Shown: piece after piece, positions 1 to 5,164 of the stretch | Numbering within the stretch: the first letter of the stretch is position 1 | How the letters are laid out: every line of letters starts with the position of its first letter | From: Clostridia bacterium | GTDB taxonomy: Bacteria; Bacillota; Clostridia; Lutisporales; Lutisporaceae | Assembly: GCA_029256365.1 (NCBI GenBank) | Contig: JAQSYB010000247.1 | Location: forward strand, 1-5,164 | Reading direction: 5' to 3' | DNA length: 5,164 bases | The notes under the pieces: model-generated | Seen by the model: only the letters and a program-made list of their open reading frames with translations | Told to the model about the DNA's origin: nothing | The model's database searches: none | Program-made: the position numbers and the translations under genes

Positions 1-4
1 TCCC

Positions 5-33
5 TTGTTTTTACATTTTTAAAGTACTAAAAT
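5..33 (+). promoter_or_regulatory. Candidate promoter P1 for the ABC exporter operon
   Basis: A TTGTTT hexamer (5-10) is followed, after exactly 17 bp, by TAAAAT (28-33). The -10 element matches the sigma-A consensus at 5 of 6 positions; the -35 matches only in its TTG. Transcription would start near 40, giving a leader of about 75 nt before the first gene. The region is AT-rich, so chance matches are likely. It is favoured over the downstream candidate only because it leaves room for an intact ribosome binding site. Confidence 0.27.
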
Positions 34-52
34 TTATATGTACGCTTTTTTT

Positions 53-98
53 GTTTTATATAAAACGATATGACAATCTAATTTTGATTTTATAAAAT
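53..98. promoter_or_regulatory. Paired AT-rich palindromes, possible operator
   Basis: Two perfect palindromes lie between the left edge and the exporter operon: GTTTTATATAAAAC (53-66, 14 bp) and ATTTTATAAAAT (87-98, 12 bp). They share a TTTTATA/TAAAA core. Their centres are about 33 bp apart, close to three helical turns, so a dimeric regulator could bind both on the same DNA face. The first would sit just downstream of the P1 start and the second covers the -10 of P2. Exporters are often repressed through such sites, but no regulator gene is in the window and AT-rich DNA makes such palindromes by chance, so the role is inferred. Confidence 0.3.
70..98 (+). promoter_or_regulatory. Candidate promoter P2 for the ABC exporter operon
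   Basis: ATGACA (70-75) and TAAAAT (93-98) are separated by 17 bp and each matches consensus at 5 of 6 positions, a better sequence match than P1. The predicted start would fall near 105, inside the Shine-Dalgarno sequence (104-110), leaving almost no leader. That makes it questionable as the promoter of the 116 gene. Confidence 0.27.
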
Positions 99-115
99 TA
101 CCTAGGAGGGTTAAG

Positions 116-1798
116 ATGAAGACCTTTTACCTGCTATCTGATTTTCTTAAACAGCACAAATGGCAGTATATCATCGGTGTTATCGTGTTATTAATTGTAG
201 ATGGTATGCAGCTTGTACCACCTAGGATTATTGGTGTCATTACAGATGGATTAACTGAGGGTACCGTTACCCAAAAGGGTATCACCCTTTATGCAGGTTT
301 AATCATATTGATAGCTTGCTTAATAGCAGTTCTGCGATATGTTTGGAGAATGTGTGTAATGGGAGCAGCTAGAGACTTGGAATTTTGGCTGCGCAATAAG
401 TTTTTCCTCCATCTTGAAACGCTCTCTCCTAACTTCTTCAACAACAAGAAAACTGGAGATCTAATGGCCCATGCAACCAATGATATAAGTGCCTTAAGGA
501 TGGCCTTTGGACCTGGGGTAGTCATGATGACCGATGCCATTTTTATCCCCCTTACCACAATCAGCATCATGCTTTTTACAACCGATATCCGTCTTACCCT
601 ATTGGCACTATTGCCCCTCCCTTTCATAGCAATATTGATGGGTGTCTTCGGAAAAATAATTCAAAAGCGCCACAAGGATGTGCAGGCTGCTTTTTCTGAT
701 CTGACAGACAAGGTCCAAGAGAATATTTCAGGAATTAGAGTAATAAAGTCCTTTGTGCAGGAAGAGCACGAAATAGATAAGTTCCTTACCTCAAACAAAA
801 ATTATATTGAAAAGAATATGCGCCTAGTAAAGGTTTTTGGCTTTATGTTTCCATTGGTAGCCTTTATTGCCTCTCTCAGCTTTATCGTTGCTTTGGGCTA
901 TGGAGGTATTTTGGTTATAAGAGATCAAATCTCCTTGGGACAGTTTACCTCATTTATTGCTTATCTTGGACTACTGACCTGGCCTATGATGTGCATCGGT
1001 CAAGTTGTAAATGTCCTTCAACGAGGTACTGCATCTATGAAAAGGCTAAATGAAATTTTTGAAACACCTCCTGAAATTCTTGATGGAGATGGTGTCCAAG
1101 ATATCACGCCGGAAGGATTAAAGCCCTGTATAGAGTTTAAAAACCTAAGTTTTACTTACAAGGGTGCCGTACATCCCGCTTTGTCCAACATCAATCTAAA
1201 AATAGAGGAAGGCAAAACCCTTGCTATCCTTGGAAGAACTGGCAGTGGTAAAACAACTCTGGTGAATCTTATTCTGCGGATTTATAATACAGAGTTTGGC
1301 CAGCTTGCGATTGGAGATCATGATATCAACACAATACCCCTGAAGATCTTAAGAGAAAGTATCGGCTATGTTCCTCAAGACAACTTTCTTTTCTCTACAA
1401 CAATAAAAGACAACATTGCCTTTTCCAAAGTAGACATGGATATGGAAAAGGTAGAACAAGCTGCGAGATTTGCTCATGTCTATGATAATATTATGGATTT
1501 CCCCCTTCAGTTTGACACCATATTAGGAGAGAGAGGCGTAACATTGTCTGGGGGGCAAAAACAGCGTGTGTCTATAGCCCGTGCCATCGCTAAAGATCCC
1601 AAAATACTAATATTAGATGATTCCCTGTCCGCAGTTGATACCAAAACGGAGGAAAAAATACTGCAAGGCCTAAAGCAGGTTATGAAAAATAGAACCTCGA
1701 TTATCATTGCCCATAGAATTTCAACCTTGAAGGAAGCTGACGATAGAAGAAAAGCTGGAAAACCAAGCATAACATCTGAAAGTGAGGTGAAACCATGA
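116..1798 (+). CDS. Heterodimeric ABC exporter half, BmrC/YheI-like, degenerate ATP site, shortened C-terminus
   Basis: This is a 560-residue fusion of a type IV exporter transmembrane domain and a nucleotide-binding domain, expected to pair in the membrane with the next gene's product and export drugs or amphipathic compounds. Six membrane helices are visible at about 16-36, 56-76, 135-155, 158-176, 240-265 and 275-299. The NBD shows A-loop Y348, Walker A GRTGSGKT (373-380), Q-loop Q421, a canonical signature LSGGQ (477-481), Walker B ILILD (497-501), D-loop SAVD (505-508) and H-loop H533. The residue after Walker B is D502, not the catalytic Glu, as in the degenerate half of BmrCD, LmrCD and TM287/288. 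The start is supported by AGGAGGG (104-110), 5 nt upstream. Oddly, only 27 residues follow H533, and these do not look like the usual final beta strands (hydrophobic strand, G-R-I, then the T-H-x-E-L-L helix). An in-frame deletion of roughly 35-45 residues is likely. Family assignment is firm; substrate is unknown. Confidence 0.95.
   Translation: MKTFYLLSDFLKQHKWQYIIGVIVLLIVDGMQLVPPRIIGVITDGLTEGTVTQKGITLYAGLIILIACLIAVLRYVWRMCVMGAARDLEFWLRNKFFLHLETLSPNFFNNKKTGDLMAHATNDISALRMAFGPGVVMMTDAIFIPLTTISIMLFTTDIRLTLLALLPLPFIAILMGVFGKIIQKRHKDVQAAFSDLTDKVQENISGIRVIKSFVQEEHEIDKFLTSNKNYIEKNMRLVKVFGFMFPLVAFIASLSFIVALGYGGILVIRDQISLGQFTSFIAYLGLLTWPMMCIGQVVNVLQRGTASMKRLNEIFETPPEILDGDGVQDITPEGLKPCIEFKNLSFTYKGAVHPALSNINLKIEEGKTLAILGRTGSGKTTLVNLILRIYNTEFGQLAIGDHDINTIPLKILRESIGYVPQDNFLFSTTIKDNIAFSKVDMDMEKVEQAARFAHVYDNIMDFPLQFDTILGERGVTLSGGQKQRVSIARAIAKDPKILILDDSLSAVDTKTEEKILQGLKQVMKNRTSIIIAHRISTLKEADDRRKAGKPSITSESEVKP
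1784..1790 (+). promoter_or_regulatory. Ribosome binding site deciding the start of the second ABC gene
   Basis: GAGGTGA lies inside the end of the first ABC gene, 4 nt before ATG 1795 and 13 nt before the alternative ATG at 1804. The spacing favours 1795, although it is slightly short. The ATG at 1795 overlaps the upstream TGA (1796-1798), which suggests translational coupling and balanced production of the two subunits. Confidence 0.75.
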
Positions 1799-3888
1799 AC
1801 CATATGAAAGATGAAGATTCCTTAGGCAAAGCCTTTGATCTTCGACTGATGAAAAGACTATTAAAATATGCGAGGCCTTATGCTGCAGTTATCGCTTTAT
1901 GTGTTATGCTCTTAATGCTTATCACCGCTGCGGAGCTATTAAGACCCAAGCTGATACAAATAGCCATAGATGACTACATCAAGGGCATAAATATTCCCCT
2001 AATTGGCTATAACGAAAAACCTCCTTTCAAAAGTGTGGAGCTAGACGGCAAATATTATGTAAGACAAAACGAAATAGAAGAGCAAGCCAAAAGTGAAGTT
2101 AGCATAGGTGAGGAGAACATATACCAACTAATAAAGCATCAAGACAGCTATTATATTTATAATGGCTCTTTGAATATCGAGACAAGTGAAATGCTGATAG
2201 TGGAGAAAGAGGGCAAGTACTACATCCAAGAAAATCACTCAAATATTCCGCTCAAACCACTTACCAAGGAACAATATTTGGACTTTCGCCAACAGGACCT
2301 TGCCGGTATAACAAAGGTGTCCCTATGGTTCCTGGCAACAATAACCTTAGGCTTTATTTTGAACTTTATTCAGGTATATATTCTTTACTATACGGGTCAG
2401 AAAATAATATATAACATGAGAAAAGAACTTTTCTCCCACCTTCAAAAGCTATCACTGTCCTTCTTTGATAAAAACCCTGTGGGAAGGTTGGTTACAAGAA
2501 TCACCAATGACATGGAAAATTTAAATGAAATGTATACCGGGGTACTGGTAAACTTATTTAAGGATGTTTTTTTATTAGTAGGTATTATAGTCGTAATGCT
2601 TAATATGAACTTGAGGCTTGCCCTTGTAAGCTTCACTGTAATTCCATTAATTGTTTTGGCTGCAGCTATATTCAAACGAAAAGCCCGTGAGGCATATAGA
2701 TTGGTTAGAGTTAAGCTGGCCAAAATCAATGCCACCTTAAGTGAAAATATATCTGGCATGCGAATTATACAAATATTTAAGAAAGAAGACTTCAAGTACA
2801 ATGAATTTGAGGCCATCAATCAGGAGCATAGAACTGCAAGCATGAAGGAGCTATTGGTATTTGCAGTATTTAGACCTTCTATGGACCTAATCTACTCACT
2901 GGCATTGGCGCTGCTCATATGGTACGGCGGTGCAAGGGTATTGAGTAACGCATTGTCCTTTGGTATCCTCTTCGCCTTTGTAAACTATATTGATAGCTTC
3001 TTTAAGCCCATCATGGATTTAACTGAAAAATTTAATATTCTTCAATCTGCTATGTCATCCTCTGAAAGAATATTTATTCTTCTAGATGAAGAAGAGGGTA
3101 TGGAAAATTCGAAGCTGCCCATCCATAGCAATAGGGCAAAAGGTGAAATAGAGTTTAAAAACGTATGGTTTGCTTATAGCGAAGAAAATTGGGTGCTTAG
3201 GGATGTAAGCTTCAAAATCAATCCCGGTGAGACAGCGGCCTTCGTAGGCGCTACTGGAGCAGGTAAAACATCTATTATCAGCTTAATAAGCAGATTATAT
3301 GATATTCAAAAGGGTGAGATCCTTATTGATGGTAAAAATATAAAGGAAATTGATAAATATGAGCTTAGAAAACAAATAGGCACCGTGCTGCAGGATGTTT
3401 TCTTATTTACCGGTGATATTATGAGCAATATCAGGCTGAATTCTTTAGAGATAAGTGAAGAAAAAATTAAGGAAGTAGCGCAGTATGTAAATGCAAACAA
3501 GTTTATAGAGAACCTCCCAAAGGGCTATCACGAGGAAGTAAAAGAAAGAGGCGCTACATTGTCCTCTGGTCAAAGACAGCTGCTAGCCTTTGCTAGAGCT
3601 TTAGCCTTTGATCCTTCCATATTGGTGCTGGATGAAGCAACTTCCAATATTGATACCGAGACGGAGATACTGATACAGGATGCTATAAAGAAGGTTATCA
3701 AAAACAGAACTACCATAGTAATCGCTCATAGGCTTTCAACGATACAGCATGCAGATAAAATTATCGTGCTGCACAAAGGCAAGATAAGAGAATTAGGCAA
3801 TCATCAAGAGCTGCTGGACAAAAAAGGAATGTACTACGATTTATATTTGCTACAGTACAAAGAATGCTTCCAAGAAGCAAGTGCATAA
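1795..3888 (+). CDS. Heterodimeric ABC exporter half, BmrD/YheH-like, with extracellular insert
   Basis: This 697-residue TMD-NBD protein is the catalytic partner of the upstream half and overlaps it by 4 bp. Helices are visible at about 29-49, 174-198, 250-270, 273-292, 355-378 and 388-410. Between the first two is a soluble, charged stretch of about 100 residues (about 66-168), outside the cell by the usual topology. That makes the protein longer than ordinary half-exporters of about 580 residues and recalls the extracellular domain of B. subtilis BmrD. The NBD has A-loop Y461, Walker A GATGAGKT (485-492), Q-loop Q533, Walker B ILVLD (609-613) with catalytic E614, D-loop SNID (617-620) and H-loop H645. 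The signature is LSSGQ (589-593), not LSGGQ, as expected for the subunit that closes the degenerate site. Its C-terminus is complete, with the usual strand, G-K-I and N-H-Q-E-L-L helix, in contrast to its partner. Multidrug export is the likely role; substrate is not deducible. Confidence 0.95.
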   Translation: MNHMKDEDSLGKAFDLRLMKRLLKYARPYAAVIALCVMLLMLITAAELLRPKLIQIAIDDYIKGINIPLIGYNEKPPFKSVELDGKYYVRQNEIEEQAKSEVSIGEENIYQLIKHQDSYYIYNGSLNIETSEMLIVEKEGKYYIQENHSNIPLKPLTKEQYLDFRQQDLAGITKVSLWFLATITLGFILNFIQVYILYYTGQKIIYNMRKELFSHLQKLSLSFFDKNPVGRLVTRITNDMENLNEMYTGVLVNLFKDVFLLVGIIVVMLNMNLRLALVSFTVIPLIVLAAAIFKRKAREAYRLVRVKLAKINATLSENISGMRIIQIFKKEDFKYNEFEAINQEHRTASMKELLVFAVFRPSMDLIYSLALALLIWYGGARVLSNALSFGILFAFVNYIDSFFKPIMDLTEKFNILQSAMSSSERIFILLDEEEGMENSKLPIHSNRAKGEIEFKNVWFAYSEENWVLRDVSFKINPGETAAFVGATGAGKTSIISLISRLYDIQKGEILIDGKNIKEIDKYELRKQIGTVLQDVFLFTGDIMSNIRLNSLEISEEKIKEVAQYVNANKFIENLPKGYHEEVKERGATLSSGQRQLLAFARALAFDPSILVLDEATSNIDTETEILIQDAIKKVIKNRTTIVIAHRLSTIQHADKIIVLHKGKIRELGNHQELLDKKGMYYDLYLLQYKECFQEASA

Positions 3889-3894
3889 AAAAGT

Positions 3895-3920
3895 AGGGGC
3901 ACACCCATAGGTGTGCCCTT
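3895..3920. terminator. Bidirectional rho-independent terminator between convergent operons
   Basis: GGGCACACC (3897-3905) pairs perfectly with GGTGTGCCC (3910-3918) around a CATA loop. A G-U and an A-U pair extend the stem to 11 bp. On the + strand it is followed by TTTATTTA, a modest T tail. On the - strand it is followed by the complement of the A-run at 3887-3892, a good T tail. It starts 7 nt after the exporter stop and ends 4 nt before the stop of the convergent DJ-1-like gene, so it can terminate both operons. Confidence 0.9.
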
Positions 3921-3923
3921 TAT

Positions 3924-4472
3924 TTACTGTATAATCATTTGGTCCTTGAGCTGTTCTGCCTTTTCTTTACCCATCAATATTTCTACTAATTCAAGGGCAA
4001 ACAGCATTGCTGTTCCAGGACCTTTTGAAGTGATCATATTTTTGTGTCGTACTACAAGGTCCTCAGATAATATCGCACCCTTTAAATCCTTTTCAAAGCC
4101 TGGATAACATGTCGCCTTGCTGCTCTCCAATAATTCCAGCTTTCCTAGTATGCTGGGAGCCGCACAAATAGCAGCTATAAGCTTCTGACTATGATAGAAG
4201 TCCTTTATTAAGGCCTTTAGCCCTTCATGCTTTTCCAGATTTGCTGTACCAGGCATTCCCCCAGGTAAAATGATCATTTCAGCTAAATTATTGTCAATCT
4301 CGTCAAAGGTATTGTCAGCAATTACCCGAATGTCATGAGCCCCTCTAACTTCTTTCTCTTTTGAAATAGAAACTGTTGTAACCCCTATGCCCGCTCTTCT
4401 AAGTACATCCACCACTGTCAGTGCTTCAATTTCTTCAAATCCGTCAGCAAGATAAATTATTGCGTTCTTCAT
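3924..4472 (-). CDS. DJ-1/PfpI family protein (YajL/ThiJ-like)
   Basis: This is a 182-residue soluble cytoplasmic protein of the DJ-1 branch of the DJ-1/PfpI superfamily, at the normal full length. Visible hallmarks are the N-terminal LADGFEEIEA motif (8-17) with E16 matching Glu18 of human DJ-1, the ILPGGMPG turn (68-75), and the nucleophile elbow AAICAAPS (100-107) with C103 matching the reactive, oxidation-sensitive Cys106. The TCYPGFE motif (121-127) has Y123 where human DJ-1 has His126. Relatives have been described as redox-responsive chaperones, glyoxalase III and, controversially, protein or nucleotide deglycases; the sequence does not decide between these. There is no signal peptide. 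AAGGAG (4480-4485) lies 7 nt upstream of the ATG. It follows rnhA by 20 nt with no promoter visible in the gap, so the two are probably cotranscribed. Old database names linking the family to thiamine synthesis (ThiJ) or proteolysis (PfpI) should not be taken as function. Confidence 0.93.
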   Translation of the reverse strand: MKNAIIYLADGFEEIEALTVVDVLRRAGIGVTTVSISKEKEVRGAHDIRVIADNTFDEIDNNLAEMIILPGGMPGTANLEKHEGLKALIKDFYHSQKLIAAICAAPSILGKLELLESSKATCYPGFEKDLKGAILSEDLVVRHKNMITSKGPGTAMLFALELVEILMGKEKAEQLKDQMIIQ

Positions 4473-4492
4473 CTTATCACTCCTTATGTAAA

Positions 4493-4957
4493 TTATTCCC
4501 TTACATCTTCAGGCAATTCACTCTGTCTCGAGGCTTGAACTGCCAACTGATCGCATACATTGTTTTCTTCACATTCATGGTGCCCCTTTACCCAATTGAA
4601 GCCAACATCATGAATCTCCATAAGCTCTAGCATCCTTTTCCAGAGATCTACATTAAGTGCCTTTTCTTTATTGCTTTTTATCCAATTGTTTCTTCTCCAA
4701 CTATTGAGCCAGCCTTTTTCGATGGCATCTACCACATACTTTGAATCACTGTATACCTTTACCTTACAAGGGTGTTTCAAAGCCTCCAAGCCTTTTATAA
4801 CTCCCATTATTTCCATTCTATTGTTGGTTGTATTCTTATAACCACCAGATAGCTCTTTCCTAGTTCCATTATATATCAACACAGTACCGTAGCCTCCAGG
4901 CCCAGGATTCCCGCTGCATGCTCCATCCGTATATATGATAACTTCCTTCATTTTCAA
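4493..4957 (-). CDS. rnhA: Ribonuclease HI
   Basis: This 154-residue protein closely matches the length of E. coli RNase HI (155). It hydrolyses the RNA strand of RNA:DNA hybrids in the cytoplasm, helping clear R-loops and replication primers. The four metal-binding catalytic acids are present: D11 in YTDGACSGNPGPGG (9-22), E49 in TNNRMEI (44-50), D71 in VYSDSKYV (68-75) and D136 in the N-N-V-C-D segment. H126 of KGHH (124-127) matches the catalytic His124. The basic handle helix with several Trp (83-106) marks the bacterial HI type, and there is no N-terminal hybrid-binding domain. The segment after H126 (H-E-C-E-E-N-N-V) differs from the common A-G-H-P-E-N-E-R but keeps its length. The start is either TTG at 4957 or ATG at 4951, two codons later; AGGGGG (4964-4969) is 6 nt from TTG and 12 nt from ATG, so TTG is favoured. 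The catalytic core is unaffected. It is the first gene of the leftward operon. Confidence 0.96.
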   Translation of the reverse strand: MKMKEVIIYTDGACSGNPGPGGYGTVLIYNGTRKELSGGYKNTTNNRMEIMGVIKGLEALKHPCKVKVYSDSKYVVDAIEKGWLNSWRRNNWIKSNKEKALNVDLWKRMLELMEIHDVGFNWVKGHHECEENNVCDQLAVQASRQSELPEDVRE

Positions 4958-4963
4958 TGCCTA

Positions 4964-4969
4964 CCCCCT
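4964..4969 (-). promoter_or_regulatory. Ribosome binding site of rnhA, favouring a TTG start
   Basis: On the minus strand AGGGGG precedes TTG (4957-4955) by 6 nt and the in-frame ATG (4951-4949) by 12 nt. The spacing favours the unusual TTG. The site is an imperfect Shine-Dalgarno, so the ATG cannot be excluded. Confidence 0.55.
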
Positions 4970-5023
4970 AGTTTACTTTTCTCACATGTTTTCATTTGTT
5001 TATGACTTTACTGTACTAATGTT

Positions 5024-5052
5024 ATTTTACAATTAAAACAAGGTTCTGTGAA
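5024..5052 (-). promoter_or_regulatory. rnhA: Promoter of the rnhA operon
   Basis: On the minus strand TTCACA (5052-5047) and TAAAAT (5029-5024) are separated by exactly 17 bp, each matching the sigma-A consensus at 5 of 6 positions. Transcription would start near 5017, giving a leader of about 60 nt before rnhA. The position and orientation fit the only operon it could drive in the window. Confidence 0.6.
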
Positions 5053-5066
5053 TATTTTTCATCAAT

Positions 5067-5095
5067 TTGACAATACTATTATTAGACTTTACAAA
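5067..5095 (+). promoter_or_regulatory. Candidate rightward promoter, divergent from rnhA
   Basis: A perfect TTGACA (5067-5072) is followed after 17 bp by TACAAA (5090-5095), a 4 of 6 match to the -10 consensus. The predicted start is near 5102. Its -35 lies 14 bp from the -35 of the rnhA promoter, a back-to-back arrangement. No + strand gene follows within the window, so the target would be beyond the right edge or a short RNA ending at the terminator at 5130-5163. Confidence 0.45.
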
Positions 5096-5129
5096 AGATA
5101 AAATACCCCAAATTGGTAGATAATCATTT

Positions 5130-5163
5130 AATAGCCCTTCCCCCGGGGCTATTTTACTTTTTT
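5130..5163 (+). terminator. Hairpin with T-run, terminator or attenuator
   Basis: AATAGCCC (5130-5137) pairs perfectly with GGGCTATT (5146-5153) across an 8-nt C-rich loop, followed by TTAC and six T (5158-5163). On the + strand this has the form of an intrinsic terminator; on the - strand no T-run follows, so the + direction is preferred. No + strand gene precedes it within the window: rnhA runs the other way. It therefore most likely ends a transcript started at the nearby 5067-5095 promoter, as a leader attenuator or small RNA. The window ends here, so what follows is not visible. Confidence 0.65.
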
Positions 5164-5164
5164 G

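Noticed and set aside
21..57. A weak inverted repeat (AAAGTAC with GTACGCTTT) followed by a T-rich run, considered as a terminator of an upstream gene.
   Set aside because: The stem is only about 7 bp, AT-rich, with a 2-nt bulge and a large loop; it is not stable enough to call.
38..73. An 11-codon reading frame (ATG at 38, TGA at 71-73) upstream of the exporter, considered as a BmrB-like leader peptide.
   Set aside because: There is no Shine-Dalgarno sequence before the ATG, the frame is much shorter than BmrB, and no terminator/antiterminator pair is visible between it and the first gene.
289..627. Minus-strand open frame of 112 codons inside the first ABC gene.
   Set aside because: It lies antisense to a clearly conserved membrane domain and has no recognisable protein features; it is a shadow of the real gene.
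2442..2819. Minus-strand open frame of 125 codons inside the second ABC gene.
   Set aside because: It is the reverse of a well-supported transmembrane domain and its hydrophobic composition follows from that; no independent evidence.
1796..3888. The two ABC genes considered as separate homodimeric exporters.
   Set aside because: The ATGA overlap and the complementary defects in ATP-site motifs fit one heterodimer much better.
4421..4630. Plus-strand open frame of 69 codons spanning the rnhA-DJ-1 gap, considered as a small gene.
   Set aside because: It is antisense to the ends of two firmly identified genes, with no clear ribosome binding site or recognisable product.

Overview
The window looks like a chromosomal segment of a low-GC Gram-positive bacterium, most likely a member of the Clostridia. 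The reasons are AT-rich DNA, strong purine-rich Shine-Dalgarno sites (AGGAGGG, GAGGTGA, AAGGAG), tightly packed operons and the style of the encoded proteins. The assignment is an inference from composition and gene style; I recognised no species-specific marker.

Layout: (1) 1-115 is a short AT-rich regulatory region with two weak candidate promoters and two related perfect palindromes about three helical turns apart. (2) 116-3888 (+) is a two-gene operon, overlapping by ATGA, that encodes the two halves of a heterodimeric type IV ABC exporter resembling B. subtilis BmrC/BmrD (YheI/YheH) and the LmrCD and TM287/288 systems. The first half carries an Asp in place of the catalytic Glu after Walker B. 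The second half carries the catalytic Glu but an altered LSSGQ signature. Together they predict one degenerate and one competent ATP site. (3) 3895-3920 is a strong GC-rich hairpin between convergent genes and can serve as a bidirectional terminator. (4) 4957-3924 (-) is a second two-gene operon: ribonuclease HI (rnhA) followed 20 nt later by a DJ-1/PfpI family protein. (5) 4958-5164 is an intergenic region with a good leftward promoter for rnhA. It also has a possible rightward promoter followed by a hairpin plus T-run, suggesting a small RNA or an attenuated leader for a gene beyond the window.

The exporter genes should give a membrane complex that uses ATP to move drugs or other amphipathic compounds out of the cell. 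RNase HI removes RNA from RNA:DNA hybrids in the cytoplasm. The DJ-1-like protein is probably a stress-related cytoplasmic protein. There is no evident functional link between the two operons beyond being neighbours.

The most noteworthy points are the abrupt loss of the usual NBD C-terminus after the H-loop in the first ABC half, an extracellular insert of about 100 residues with a repeated G-K-Y-Y motif in the second half, the paired palindromes upstream of the exporter, and the promoter-plus-terminator arrangement at the right edge. I did not find a CRISPR array, a mobile element, a tRNA or rRNA gene, or an obviously new multi-gene system.
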